Counted from the first letter of the stretch, positions 37,252 to 51,661 are shown. The stretch: DNA of 64,000 bases from Patagioenas fasciata (GCF_037038585.1 NC_092525.1:21286867-21350866); one strand, 5' to 3'. Made by a program: numbers and translations. Notes: a model not told the origin generated them from the letters alone.

Positions 37252-39480
37252 TTGGGACGAGGTTCTACGAGGGAAGAAGAGTGAGGCAAGGCATGAGAGA
37301 GCCCACGTCCTGCAAGAGAAGAAAGGGACTGGGTTTGAATGGGGCTAGGTCATGGAAGACCTGCCAGAGGAGAAAACTACTGAAATGTGACCTCTCTGGG
37401 GGTTGCACTCTCTTTAGCTACTTATTATTGACAATCAGAGAGGGCATTTCCACCTCTGCCTTCATCACTTTGCCTGTTCATCAGTAAATTAAGATAATCT
37501 GATGGGTTTCGTCTCCATTCCTCAAGCAGGGCTTGCTTCCTACAGCAGGGAATAAAACTGCACCCTGAGATTGAGGAACACTGAGCTGGAGCTTAACAGG
37601 GAGCAGTAGTCCAGCACAGACTCAGTGTGACCAAGGGCAGGTGGAATTACATTATTTCAAGACATTATTTATCAGATGGGCCCACTAAATGGAAAGCCAA
37701 ATTACTTTGTAGTGAAAGAAACACCATCTGATCTAATCTATGTTTAATGAAGGAATCCGATGAGAAGTGGGATTTAGGAAACCGGCAGGATGGCTGCAGG
37801 ACTGGGAGCCCCAATAACACAGTCCGGCATCAGTGTCCTCCAACTTGTCACCGAACTTGAGCAGGATACCGCAGACAAGCTGGGTTTACATTGCCTTGCA
37901 GCAATAGATGCTCAGGAGATTGCACGGACCCTACTGACCCATGAATCCAACTCCTTTTGACAGCATCACATTTTGCTGGAAATTTTTTCAGCCAGTATCA
38001 TTTGGGGAAAAAGAAAAAAACAAACAAACAAACAAAAACCCTACAGTGAAATTTTCATTCCACCTGCATGGAATTACAGGTCGTTCCATGCTGAAAGCCT
38101 TAGTTGAAACAGCACCAAGTGTTGAAATGTTGAAATGTTCATCTCCTGCAGTCAATGCTCTTCTCGTTTTGGGGCCAGCCTGGTGAGGTTTGGGAGACGT
38201 CACGATTCCTCTGGTGAAGTTTGGGAGATGCTGCAATTCCCTTGTCTGAGCACAGGGAGTTTTGCAGCCCCCAGCTCTGTGCACACCTGGGAGTGGTGGC
38301 AGTGAGGGGGAGGCAGATGTGGAGGGAAGGCAGAGCCTCTGGGAGGTGACAGATTGACAGCTTGAGAGAATAAAATCTTCTCTCTTGATAAAACGCTAAA
38401 AGCTCCTCCAGCCTACCCGGCACGTGCTCCCACTGCGCGTGTGTGTGGGTGGCTCCTCTGCACTGGGTGACATTACCATTGCACCATCCCCTTATCAAAC
38501 CCCATCTCGGGCTGGCCCGGCTCTCCTGGGCCTCCTTGAAAGACCCATGATGTTTTTCTCAGTGGATCAGCCACTGAAAGAAGAGGATGAAGGAGCAGGG
38601 GTGAGGCTGGGGCAGGACCCGAGTCGTTGCTCCCTGAGCCTGCCCCTGGCTCCACTCCTGGGCACTCAGCATCCTGTACATCAGCTCGCCTGCTGAACTT
38701 CCTCCGAAGACACCCCTTGCCAACTCCCAAACTCCCATCTCCACCCACCAAGCCACCCTCACATTTTGTTTTGCCCTGTCTCCTCCTTTGTCCTGCTCCA
38801 AAATAATCTTTCTAGGGAAAAAGGTTTGCATGTTGCATGGACAAACAGATATGGATGTTAATAGTTTACATAGTTCCAGTAAGATGCTGAGAATAGCATC
38901 CCCCATATAAAGTTATGCAGATGGTGATTCATAGGGTCTACTAAGCATTACTCAGAAAAACACTCTTTTCCAGCAACACAAGAAACGAAAAGAGTTTTGA
39001 ATCTCTCCCACTGCCATCAAGCAGAATTCCACCTCCACACCACGTCCCTCCACGACGCTTACAGCTTGTCCTTCCACATCGCACGGGCTGGAGACCTCTA
39101 ACCACATGCAAACACACCAAGAGGAACACTGGGAACAGACGCATCAAAGCGTGAGCATGTCATTAGGAAGATTCTTTCCTGCCTTTATCTGAATTTGCTA
39201 GTATTATTAGTATTATTAGTTAGCGGGTTGGTACCCATCCAAACCATACTGATGATGATGCTTTGGAAAGAGCATCCCAGAAGCTGTGCTGTCCCCAACC
39301 TCCCAAAGGCGGGTTCAGAGGGAGCAGAGCCCTCGGAGAGTGCAGCACATGTACACCCCAGCCCAAATACCCCCACAGAGGCCAGCAGCTGCTTCGGCCA
39401 CCCTGAGAGCAGCGATGCCCGAACCCGACGTCCTCTCTAAAGAAGCAACTGTCACCCGGTGCCACCCCTGTGGGACCCGT
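37252..39480. other. TMEM61 upstream sequence, probable 5' UTR intron
   Basis: No coding gene is supported. If the donor at 39603 joins the acceptor just above 37251, this is the first intron of TMEM61. It includes a two-copy repeat of about 33 bp at roughly 38160-38240 (GAAGTTTGGGAGATG/GAGGTTTGGGAGACG) and short TATTATTAG repeats near 39200. Confidence 0.45.
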
Positions 39481-39850
39481 CCACGCCTTAGCCGGTGCCC
39501 CCGCGGCCTCTCGCCTCCGGCAAAGTGACCAGCCGGGGACAGAGGGGTCCGCGGTCCCTTCACCCTCCCGTCCCGGACGCGCCGCCTTACTCACGTACTC
39601 ACCAGCCGCCGCCACCCCGCTCCGGCCGAGCGGCGGCTCCCGCGGAGCCCGGCCCGCGGGGCGGGCGGGGCCGGGGCCGGGCGGGGCCGGGGGCGGGAGG
39701 CAGCGGCGGGGCGGGCGCCCATCGCTCCCCTCCTGGCCCGTCGGGGCGGCGGCCAGGGGCGCTTCTCGGAGCGCTGCTCCGGGCCCGGCCCGCCCCGTCC
39801 CGTCCCGTCGGGGCGCAGGACTACCGTTCAACTCTGACCAGGACCCCCGG
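39480..39850 (-). promoter_or_regulatory. TMEM61: CpG island, probable TMEM61 promoter and 5' non-coding exon
   Basis: Dense CpG and repeated GGGGC/GGGCGGGG words (about 39650-39700, quadruplex-prone) mark a housekeeping-type promoter. On the minus strand GGCTG/GTGAGTACGTGAGTAAG forms a strong splice donor, with the exon ending at 39603. The nearest minus-strand gene with a matching acceptor is TMEM61 (acceptor just above 37251). The assignment is inferred. Confidence 0.5.
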
Positions 39851-39879
39851 TCTTGGCGGAGGGGAAACATTAACATATA

Positions 39880-39991
39880 TAAAAAAAAAAAAAAAAAAAA
39901 AGAGAGAGGAAAAGGAAGAGAGAGGAAAAGGAAAAGGAAAAGGAAAAGGGGAAAGAAAAAAAGAAAAAAGAAAAGAGGCCAAAAAAAAGGC
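39880..39991 (+). repeat. Homopurine (A/G) tract
   Basis: About 110 bases almost free of pyrimidines: an A20 run, then GAGAGAGGAAAAGG-type units with AAAAGG repeated several times, then A-rich sequence. It borders the CpG island at 39.5-39.85 kb. Polypurine tracts of this length can adopt triplex (H-DNA) structure. The long open frames here are low-complexity artefacts. Confidence 0.9.
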
Positions 39992-42900
39992 ACCAGAAAG
40001 TACCCCCACATGCACTCGGTTGCTGGTTTCTGCTCGTTTGAGAAGACAACTTGCTTGGGGGAATCTCCCAGTCCACAGGTGTTGGGGAGAGCAGGTCAAG
40101 AAGGCTGGAGGCACCCTGGGTGTGTTGGTTCTCACAGTGGAGGGAGAAATTGGCTGGGGTGGCACTGCCCGTGCTCCCACAGGACTGGGAGCACAGAGTG
40201 CCCCCGGGGCTCAGGGTTTGAGGAACGGACATATCAGGGACCTGGACACAGCTTCAGGCTGCAAAGCCCATGAGAGGCACCCTGTTGCTGGCACACCTCC
40301 ACTCTGTGGACATCACTGCCCCAAGGGTGGGACACCAGTACCCCATGGATGGGACACCACTGTCCTTTGGGTGGGACATGCACACTGCAGCACGGGGGGA
40401 TCTTTGCCACAAGCCTTGGTTCTCCTCACCTCTCTGTCAAATGCCAATAGTGCCCCTCTCCCTCATTCCAGCTGGACCTTTTCACCCAGCGGCACTCACG
40501 AGGGCACCTGTACACTGAATAAGCTGTGAGTGCTCTGAGCTGAGGCTCAGGCTGATCCACATGACTGGTGCCTATATTCCCGCACACTTCCTATCACCAA
40601 GGTGGGGGTATATGTTATGAACAGCTGTCATGCTGTGCTGTGCTGTTGCTGTGCACTCTCACAGATCTGTTGTGTTCCTCTTGAGCTACAGCTGAGCATC
40701 CCTGACAGACAAAGCCATTTCTATGGATACATCTGTGCTGTAGCTGAACCCTGGGCTGCTGCTCCTGCGCTGCTCGCAGCTCCTCACCTTGTTGCTCCAA
40801 AACCAGCTCGGGGTTTATCTGCAGAGGCTGCAGGGACTGATGCAAAGCCCTGTCGTGTAATTCGTATCTGCTTCACATATGCTTAGCAGCCGCTCAGCCC
40901 AGCTGAAAATGTGTAGGTGTGCAGCCCCTTTTACCTGCAGACACTGAGGAATTTTACAAATGGTAAACTGAGGTACAAAGAGGGCTGGTTCACAGGGGAC
41001 TTGGTCCTGTGGCAGGTTGGGTCTCCAGCACAGAGGAACATGGGACAGGGGTCCCCAAAGCCAGCACCCCAGCATGGTCTCACCCCACGTGCTGGGATGC
41101 AGCGAGGTACTTGAACCCCAGTCTGCGATCCCTGACAACAAATCCCACATGTCCTCCACACACTCTGGTCCTCACTTCTTGGCAGGACAGTTTTGTTCGG
41201 GGAGTCCCAGGGGAGAACATACGAATTCCTCTATTGCAAATAAGCCGGTGCTGAGAACTCATGTTACCATCCGTGAGTGACACCGGCACCGTGAATCACC
41301 TGTTCCCCGTTAAAGGACAATGAGACACCTTCTTCTGCTCATTACCTGCTCAGATATTATATTTAAATGAAATTTCATTGTCAGCGGCTTCTGAAGCACT
41401 TCAAGACAGCATTTGCAGGCAGCTCTGTGTGCTGTTCCTAGCACAGGGCTGCATAGAGGAACGTGGCTCAGCACCAACGAGTTATTGTTCTGGTCCTTTA
41501 GTCCTCCAGCCCCAGGAACCTGCTGAGATCTTCTGTCCTCCCCAGAGAGTTGGCCCACAGGTAGACGCAAACACACAACAAATATCTTCCAACAATGTAG
41601 AGGCTGTAAGTGTTGAGTTTGCCCATCACAGCAGAGTGCCAGCACCTCTGGCTGCTTAGCAGCACCTTGGCCAAACCTCATTTTCCTTCTTTGAGAACTT
41701 TCCTGCTGGTGGACAAGGTGCTGCAAGCCATCAAAGGGCCCAGGCAAAGGGTTTCTCCAGAATAAAGACAAAATCTTTGCACAAAATATGTAAAACATCC
41801 TGTGCACAGTGAAACCGCAGTGGAGAAAACAAGAAGATATCAAAGATAGTTACAGCCCCTGCAAGAAGAGGAACAAAGGAGGAACAGAGAGGGAGAGATT
41901 GTTCCAGTAATTGCCTCCCCCAGGTAAGGATGCTATGCCTGATCAAGGCTGCTGGCACAGAAAAGTGCTGCCTTTTGATTAATTGTACACCACATTCTGC
42001 TGCCGCAGCATATCACATGTAAAATAGTGTATTTCACTGTAAAATCAGGCTAAATAAATTAGCTTTTTCTATACCTCCCTGTGCATGCATACACATGCAT
42101 GCACTTTCTGCCCCTTTATGATACCAGAGCAACAAGTCAAGTAAATTTGGGTGCACCAGGGCAACAAGCCCAGAGAAGAGAAGCCCAGGCTCCGTGTCAG
42201 GATCAGGGGTGTCAACACCCTGGGCCAGGTCACAGGTCTCCATCGGCAATTTGGCCCCTGAGCCGCTCTCCCCGGCAAGCACCACTGGGCAGGGTGCTGC
42301 CACCCGTGACATGGTCACTGAAGAGCCACTGGTGAGGGCTCAGGGGACACGTCTCTGCAAGCATAAGGTGCCCACATGGTTCAGATCCATTCACAAGGGC
42401 TGGCAGAGCTCGTGTTCCCCTTAGCATGGGCTGCTGGGCACAGCAGAGTTGGGTGCATCCTGCAGCACCCAGCCATGAGGATGTGCAGATGGGAAGGAGT
42501 CCCTACACTCGGCACACATAAAGCAAGGGATAAACCTCCTGCTGTTTATCTGTGCCTTAATTTGCATATTCTTAAAACACCTAATTAGTTGCATTAGTTG
42601 ATGTCCTGGTTCAGGCACTCCTACCTAATCCAGTCAGTGAATCTAGGCATTGAAAATGTTTGTCCTACATCTTCAAATGGTGCAGTTTTCACCAGTGTCC
42701 TCAGGCTTATTTTGGGCTCAACCTGCAGCTGGCCATTTCATGGTTCTGCTGTGCGGGCAGCTGGAGGTTTTGGGACTACTCATTCTTACTCTCCAGTAGG
42801 AAAAGCCCAGCATTTGGATGTGAGAGGTGATCATCCCCATGACCACAAAGTGATGTTTGTTTTTCTTGTCCAGGTTCACCAAGAAGTACTGTTTTTGTGG

Positions 42901-45900
42901 ACAGCTATTTTTTTGCCCTGAGACTTTACTGACTGCACAGGCCCACTTTGTACATAAGATATTTTGTTATTTAGTTCCAATGCCTTTTACTGGATTTGAA
43001 TTATAATAGAAGAGCCAGAGGTGTATAAACTACATTCAGCTCAGTCACTTCTTTCATACCACTTTTTGAAGTGGTTTCTGCACTAGCTATGTCCATCATC
43101 TAGCAGGCCTCCAGACCCAAAAACCTCTGAGTGTTTTAAAGTTTAAAGTGTGCTAACCTGATCATAACAGTGTCCTAATCAGCAGTTTGTAAAGCTGCAC
43201 TATGCTGAGGATCATGGCTGTGATGGGAAGTCCTGGAAAGGGTGAAGTTCTAATGCCCTCATCCACAGAGAGTCTGATAGACCAGCAATGATCTCAAATT
43301 CCTTCTGCTCTTCATTCGGGACTTGTGTCAGCAGGAGCACCAGGCTGATGTGTCACCTCCTGCTGAGGCTGTTGTGTAGATGAATGGTGTGAAAATGCTG
43401 TGTGTTTCCTGCCAGGGAAATTTCTGTGTTGCAAATGGGGACAGTAAGAGCTTCCTAGGAGCTTTCCACCAAAATCTGCAAAGGATTTGAAGTTTGCTTT
43501 AAAAGGGTTGGGGGAAGGAAAGAGTTAAATCCAGATTCCTCTGCTCAGTCTTTAGTCAGGCAAAACTCCTCCTGAGCTCTGGAGATCTTTGCCTTAGGGA
43601 GGCCCCATGTGCTCTGCAGGTTTCAGGTCTGAGCTCTGTTTCTCCAGGAAGAGGCAGAACCGCTGTGCTAACAGGCACGGAATCCACCACCCGGCGTGTT
43701 TTACATGCTGCAGATGTTGTGGCTCTGCTAGAGCATGAGCTGCCATTTGGCTGGTGGCAAAGAAACATCGATTTTCAGCCTTGTAGGTTCCTCAGTCAAG
43801 CAGCGCAGCTCTCGCATCTGAGCTGGGAGCGAGCAGTGACCTGTGCTGGGCACTGAGGCATGGCAGCAGCTGGCTTGACTGCACACATCGAGGGTTCATG
43901 ATGGAGCTCCTGTGTATCCTTGATTCCAAAGCCTAATGGTCAAAGAAGTAGCAAGCATGTATAATCAAAGACAAAACTGGCTAACTTTGTTTTCTAGCAA
44001 ACACAGCCTTATACATGAGATGAACGCCAGCTACCCCAACACCCCCAAGACCCTGTGCAGTCTTCATGCCTCTGCTGTGCTGAGCTATTACAGTGCTCTC
44101 CAGGGAGGAGGTAATGGGTTTGTTTGTTTTGTTTTGTTTTGTTTTGTTTTGGTTTTTTTTATATCAGCACAGAAATGCAGAAGAGAAGCTTAAAAGCAGC
44201 ATTAATTATGATTTTTAGAAACAGGATGGAGCAGCCATCTAGTTCTTCTGGTTGCCACCATGTGTGGAGCCACAAGGAAGCCACTGGTGTCCAACACATG
44301 ACCGTCCCAGATGCTCCACAACTGGTTTTTACTCCTAGTGCCCCCTCCATCATCCCACTGCCTGGCTTGGCACCGGGCTGCCCACGAGCATTTGCCTACG
44401 TTGGTGTGCTGTGCTGGGAGAGGGCTGGGTGATATTGTGCTGCTTGCAAAACTTTTGTAGGGAATATGACAGCCTGAGGAGGTACACAAGGTACGGCTGA
44501 AAGGGGAGAGAGCAACTTTTATTAGTCAGAGGGATTTGTAGCTGAGAAGAAAAAAAAAAAAAAAAAAAATCAGGCATAAAAGCCCTTCTGCAGGTCAGAG
44601 TATTTTAGGGAAGCAACTGGTGTCTGAGGGCTGTAGGTGGAGCAGCATTTCCCACACCTGTGGTGTTTCTTGCCCCAGCTGATGAGGTAGGTGGTGTTCA
44701 GCTTGCTGCTCTTTTCTTCACGCTGTGTGGTCTCCGTTTCAAACCGCAAATGTCACTCTCTCTATTCCAGCGGCAGTGATGCTGCTCTGGCTGTACTGCT
44801 GTGCTCAAAAGCTCATCTGCTTTCTTCAAAGCTTGTCTGCAGTGTCATCTGCTGACCTAGTAAAAGCTGTTGTTCCTGCCTGTACACCCTGCCTTACTTT
44901 TAACCTGGAACATTTACATCTTCTTACCTGAGTTTCTAGGTAACTGAAGACAACTTGGAAGTCCTGCAAAAATGAGAGGAGGTGAGTTTGGGAAATAGAG
45001 GGCTGCAACTTCTGGGTAATGGCATTAAAAGTGTCAGAGCCAGGCTGGCTGCAGATCCTAATGGCAGTGCTGGGGTTCATCAGTGGCGAATTTGGCTCAC
45101 TCTCATTAGCTCTGCGGTTTGAGGCTTTGTGAGACCCCATTGCCAACGTGTTCTCCTGATTTACTCCTGAAAGAAAGAGCAGTAGCAGCAGCTTTCTCCT
45201 ATGGAGATGTAGGAGCAGGTTGCTCTTATCTCTTCCCTTGATGTGTTGGCAAAAAAGACCCTACACTGGCCTGGGAGACAGAGAAGGACATGAAGGTGAG
45301 TAACAGATGTTTATAAAGATGCATGTTAAGAAACAGATGGAAGACATTGCCCAAATTACTTACCTTCAGGCTGAAAAACAAAAGTATCTGTCTCCCATAT
45401 CGAGACAACTTACCATCAGCATCTCTGTGGCAGGACCTCAGGAAGAGCACCCATAGCACCCCTGAGACAGAGACCTGCCATCCCCGATGGAGAACATATG
45501 CTTTCCTGCTCAACCTCCCTGTCCAGTCACCTGGGACCCAGAGAGTTAATCTTTCTCCCCAAAATATATCCTGTCCTTTCCTCAGCTAGGAGCTAGTCTG
45601 GCTAAGCATCTTCTTTCAAAAAAGTGTAGTTTCACTTCTCCAGAGGTGTAAATATTCCTCCGCAGGAAACTGTCAGCTCCTGTTGGTGGGTGACTCCTTG
45701 CCTTGCAGCCGGATAAAACTCTTCTCCCTCAGTGATTCACAGTGTCACTTGCAGCAAGAGGGAGAGCCCTGTAATCTGCATTAGCCTGGATGAGAACAGA
45801 CACCTCTCTGCAGTGGAAGTTCGGAGCTTATTACAGGCTCTTGGCTGATATTAGCGACAATGGTAATTAACTGCCCTGAGATGACAGCAGTTTGTTGCTG

Positions 45901-48900
45901 GCTGATCTCCCAACGCTTTTCTTGAGCATTTTGTGAAAAAACAGGCCTCATCAAAGATGGAGAGGGCAGAAGAAGACAGAAGGCAGCTGTGTGAGTCTCC
46001 AGCTCGCTATATGAGGCTTGAGAAGAGCTGGAGACAGGTTCTGTATGTTTACCCATTCTCAGATCAATTTTGGGAGTCACAGGATTCCTGCGTGGGGGGA
46101 TGGAAAGGCCACTGTTCCCCGTCGGCACAGTTTTGCAGCCATCACGTTTCTGCGCTTGCTAGAGGTATGAAAAAATTGGGGTTTTATTGTGTCAGGAGGT
46201 ACTACTGGAATTGCTGTCTTGGTTTATGAGATATTGCTCTAATCAAGTCTGCCAAATTGAATTTTACAGGAATCTCTTGTATTAAAAGAATCTGAACAAC
46301 GGCACCCTCATCGTCTTCCTGTGCACAGACCTTTGCCAGTCACTTACTCACAGGGGCAAGGACCACTCCATTCAGTCCTCAGTCTGAAGTTGTCCTGTAT
46401 CTCCAAGGATGCTCCACACATGGGAGCATGTCCTGTCACTCCCAACAAAATGCGGCAGGGACCTCTTCTCAAAGCCTCCAGCTTCCTTCTGTTCAGCTCC
46501 ACACTTGTGGGAGTCGCTTCCTAACATGAGTTCTCACAAAGGCACTTCTGCCATCAAAAGGATGGAAGTAAAATGACTTAACAGATACCAGCAATCAGCT
46601 TTTGACCTGATTTTTTTATCCACTTTTCCAGTGAAAAACGGGCATTTCAGCCTATCAGCATAGCACTGAACCATATTAAATACGCCTCCAGTTATCTTTG
46701 ATAAGACTAATACCATTCCTTATTATTGGGACAATGGTATATTTTTGTCACCCTTAATTATTAACTTATCTGGCTGTGATTTCTTCACTTACGAAAAGGC
46801 TATGCTAAAATAGCTATACAATTCTTCCATAATCAACATTTTTAACTGCCTTTTTTTAGCTATTCTTTTCCTTTTTTGCTTGGCTTTCAGCTTTTCCCTT
46901 TTTCTTTGGCACAGGTAAGTAAATGCACAGGGTCAGATCCCACAGTTACACTGATGTTTTTGGATCATGGCCTGGGGTTTTATCAGTTCACATCATCTGA
47001 GCATGGGCCCATGAAGTTCTTAGAACACTGAAATAAATGAAAGCAGACAGGTGACAGAGCGACAGGACCAGACGGAAAGAACAGCAATGGCCAAGGCAGC
47101 ACAAGTCTGAGCTTTATTTGGAGGAGAAGGGAGCAGAAAACTGGAGAAAAATGTGGCCTACGCAGAAAAATAACTTTGATGCTGGCAAGCCTTCACCATC
47201 ACATTAGCCCCAGATGTTTTTTCTGTGTTCCCACAGCATTTGCCATTCCAGGCATGAGGAGCCCAGAGGCAAGTGCTGGGAGGAGGTATTCAGGAGTCAC
47301 TCATCACCAGCCGGGGTTCACAGCTGCCTTCATGACGAAGTTCATCCTGGGCATCTTAGAGGCCACCGGCACGTATGTCCATTATGTGGAGATACATATC
47401 AGGAGTCTGAAATAACACAGTGCACCGGGTGTGCCTTTCAGTGACTGCAGCTCCTTTCTAACGCCCAGCACAGTCGGTGTCTCCAGGATCCCACCAATGG
47501 AAGGAGATGGGACCACCACCACTTTTCCAACAGCCTCATGTCCAGAGGGACCATGAAGCCAACTGATGGATGTCCATGAGCTCATTCTCCTCCACTACTG
47601 ACCCAGGAGGACAGCGGCCTCCCTCAGTTTGTATTTTCAGCGCTGGAACCCCAAGTCCTTCAGCAACCAGCTCATGGTGCCAACTACCTTGCCACAGCCG
47701 CTTCCTTTTTGCTGTTGAGGACACTGGCCCCAGTCACAATGGAGGGACGGCTGAACTCCTTTCCCAGCCTGGCTCTCTGTTTTGACAAGCAATTCTTTTT
47801 ACAAATCCCAGACAGCATGTCTTTTCACAGGCGGTTATAAAGCTGGATTTAATACACGTCAGAGAGAACACATGAAAGCTCTTGCATGTTCTGCAGCCAT
47901 GTTTTTTTTCAGCAACTCTGCAAACGTGCTGACCGACGGCTGACCTTGCCTCCTGGCACAGCCACCAAAGGATGGGCCCTGTTCTGCCATCATTAGTATT
48001 CCAGATTTCACTTCACACCCTACATCTGCTTCCTCCCAAGATGATGACTGGGGTCCCCCCACCCACCTGCAATAACTTGCTGCTGAAAGAGTGGAGCCAC
48101 GTGACATGGCCAGTATGCAAACACATAGGGTGCTGCCTGGCCATCCTTGGTTCCTTGTCCTGCCTTGCAGGACCAGAGTGATTCCTTCTCTTTGTGAAGC
48201 CCTTCCCAGAGCAAGCAGGGTGAGGGCATCCTTGCGAGGACAAGGGGAAGGCAAGGACAAAAGAGCAAAGTCATTCTGAGGACTAGATGTGCTGAGCAGG
48301 CTGGGGCTGCAGCCACTTAGAGACCCCTCCCCAGTCCTTCCATGGCTATCACAGATGTTAAACAAGATCCTCCACTTTACACTAGGTCCACCTCCACCTA
48401 AAATAGCTTAATCATCCTAAAAGTCCTTGTCTGAGCTATCAGATGGTGTTTCACCTTCCCTGATAGCTACCTGGTAGTTTCTAAAGTCACTATAATCCCA
48501 TTGTCCCTTTTCTGTTGTTTTTTTGACAGCCACCACAGCTCCAGTTGTTGTACTAAACCCTCTGCCCTGCTCCTGCTCAAGCCATCACGCATCTCTGCTC
48601 CCCCACATGAAATATTTGAGATGCCTGAGAAGCAGGTCCTGGGTAATGGACATCCTATTGACAAATACCTTTCAAAAAACACCATCTGGAAGCCGGGCAA
48701 TCGAGCAACATCAGGTAAACCATGCTCTTCCCATACACTCTCTAAAGAGAAGGTTTTCTAAGGTACAGCATGCAGGTTTGGTGAATCAAACATCAGTAGA
48801 AATGTCTTTTGAAATCTCTTGGGCCTCACAAATATGCAGCCAGGTGGGGAAAGGTGACATGAAGCCACTCCAGCTCTAAGCCCCTGCTTTTCAGACAGGT

Positions 48901-51661
48901 AGGACCAGCACACCAGCAATTTTCCATTTAGATTTACGATACCAAAAGGGTGTAGCAGTGTTTGGCCATCCTTCCCCATATTTCTTGGAATGTCCCCCAA
49001 TCCCAGCATGTGGCTGGCACGTCCAGTGGGGTCTGTGCTTCTCCTGCCTGGTACAGCCCTGAGAAAGGCACAGAGCACTCCCCGGACCAGCCCGGCTTTA
49101 AATCTCACTGCACCACAAAGCGACTTTTTTCTTTCAGAGGTGACATGTAAGGATGTGTCATCCCTCTGGAATATTCTGGCAGTTGTTCTGATATCATCAG
49201 TCTCTAAAACAGCCGATGATATTCCTCTGTAATTTTTCCTTGAAGCTGAAATTTGTCATTTTTCCTCAATTACTGGATGTACAAAAGCTCTCAAGATTTG
49301 TTCACCCTATATCCAGAATAGTGTCACACACACAGTTCCCCTCCAGCCCCCATTCTCCCACTGGCTTTTCCTTCAAGGTGACCGAATATGTGTATATTTT
49401 CTCAGCAGAGGGAGCTTCTCGCCTGGCAGTGTGAATGACACCTCCCTCCAAACCTCTGAAACCACATCCCATTTCCAACAGTGCCACGATCCAAACCAAC
49501 ACACAGGAAACCTAAACAGAGGTGATAGGGAAATACGCTCCTAACCCTTAGTAACAACGGGCTGGTTTGTTGAATGAAGGTTTGCAACCTTTCCCAAATT
49601 CTTGATTAGTTTTCATAATTATTACTGTTAAAATGCCTGTCCTGTTCTTGTCCTGGTACCATCAGCAGCAGCTCTGTGGCAGTCAGTACCAGGGCTATGA
49701 GAAAGCCTGAAAAAAGGGGGCTTTTTAACACTTTTCAATGCTTTTCTTTGATTCCTCCGAATGCCTCTTGATATTTGTCTTAAAGAAACAGAAGTTTTCA
49801 GCCCACTTTTGTTTGCAGCTCAAATGCTCTGTATATTATTATTATCTCCCTTTTAGCTGTCTCCTAACAGCTGCATCTTTCCATTCTTTCTTTGTCTTTT
49901 GTGTAGTTATTAATAAGCCCTGCTTGGTAACAGAGTTCTGCACAGTGTTGGGAGGGTGATCTGTGACCAGGGAGATGGGCAGCTCCGTCATGGTCACCGA
50001 GAGGCCTCTGCTCTGTCCCCTGCACCCCACCTGCGCAAACATGTGTGGGGTGAACTCCAGCAGAGAGCTGATCCAGGCAGGAAAATAAAAAATATTTTTA
50101 AAAAACCAAACCAAACAAAAAAAACCCAGTTCCATTCTTCAGTCAGATCAGTTCCCCAACCTGTTTTATCGAGTGACGGCAGAAGCATTTGTACCGCACA
50201 GCGTGCCCAGAACAGCATGAGTGGGTGGGTGGGATGGCAGGAGGGAGGGAGGATGGCTGCTTTTTTAAGAAGCACTAACAGTTGAAACATACTTAAAATG
50301 ATAATTTAATTGAAGAGACCGAGGATTTTAGTCTTACGAAGATACCAAGGGAATCTTAGCTTTTCAAACCTGATTTGCAGATGATGTTTTCCTAAGCCTA
50401 CATAAATTGTTGAATGACATTTTGGTCACATCTAAAATAACTAAAATTGAAAAACTGCAGCATCTCAAACATCTGTCTGCCCTTCCCTCATTCCCTTTTT
50501 ATTCCTGTATTTTCTGTACTTGGCATCACTGGGTACACAGGCAATTTCACCATAATCTTAGTGGTGATTCACTCCTCTCTTTTATAACATGGTTTCACAT
50601 GGCAATCTTCAAGCTCACCTACTCCCTTCTTGCTGCCTAGGGCCTTATAACAAGAAGAACATGGCTGACACTATAAACACTTCTAATAGTTCCTTATACA
50701 AACAATTTCAAAACAGTATTTACACTGAGTGTATAAATATCCCCCTATAAATAAATGATGCTGTTACCCAATAAAACTGGCCCTTGATCACACTCAGATC
50801 AAGAATAATTATTTAGTTCCTTCAGAGAGGTTAAAGTAATGCTGTCTAGGGCACGGGAACCTTCTTTTTCCTGTATAGTTCTAGTCAGCGGATAAATTGG
50901 TAAACAAAGCAGATAACATCAACGTGGACGTAAGAAAGAAAAGCGCTAGTGGGTAGACTAGGCATAAGTGCAATGAATAAATTTGGCCGTGAATACAGTT
51001 AGGTTGGAAATTAGGAGAACATTTTCAAACATGAGAGCAGGGAACTTTCAGACCAGTCTTTAGATAAAAGCAGTGGGACAAAAAGTGAACTGGGTTCAAA
51101 ATGAAGCCTGCAAGCTGTCTGAACAAGACAAGGTGTGGCTGTCTGTCACAGCTGAGCTCTGAACCTTGGTGCAGCCACTCTGGTGCTCCCAAGTATCTCC
51201 TGTGGCAGCTCAAGGCAAAGGTGTTTGTCCCGCTGACAAACAGGCACCACCTGACACTTTTGTGTGCTGCGTCACTGCAGTAGCATCCTCACAGTACACC
51301 TGGACACCGCGTTCCTCACGGAAGCCAGCGGTTCCGTGGCAGCTCTCTGTGTCACTCCAGGGTTCCCACCAGCATCTCCTGGGGCAGCCACTGTCCTCTC
51401 AAACAGCACAACCCTCCAGGGACACAACAGATTTCAGCTTTTAAAAAGCAGCTTATCCTCCTTTCCGACTTTATGTATCTTCTCTCCTGCTGTTCCATCG
51501 TGGTGAGGAATTTTCTGCCGGGGTTTTAGAAGGCAAGCCATGTTTTGGAGAGAGGCATTTCCTTCGTCCTTCTGGAAAGTGGACCGCACAGCACTTTTGA
51601 CTTGCTGTAGGAGACACCTCCACTGCCAGGTTCACTGATACCTAAAACCACCCCATAAGAA
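39992..51661. other. Long intergenic stretch, TMEM61 to DHCR24
   Basis: I find no supported gene in about 11.7 kb. Simple repeats: a three-copy GGTGGGACACC repeat at about 40324-40380, (TTTTG)n at about 44119-44158, and A22 near 44549-44570. Open frames are short and have no family signature. Lineage-specific lncRNA or enhancers cannot be excluded. Confidence 0.6.

Noticed and set aside
39470-40529. Two overlapping frames of 267 and 344 codons
   Set aside because: They run through the CpG island and the homopurine tract (Arg/Gly/Pro then Lys/Glu runs), with no domain and no splice or start context.
48500-48880. Overlapping 86- and 118-codon frames in the intergenic gap
   Set aside because: No domain, no promoter or splice logic; consistent with chance.
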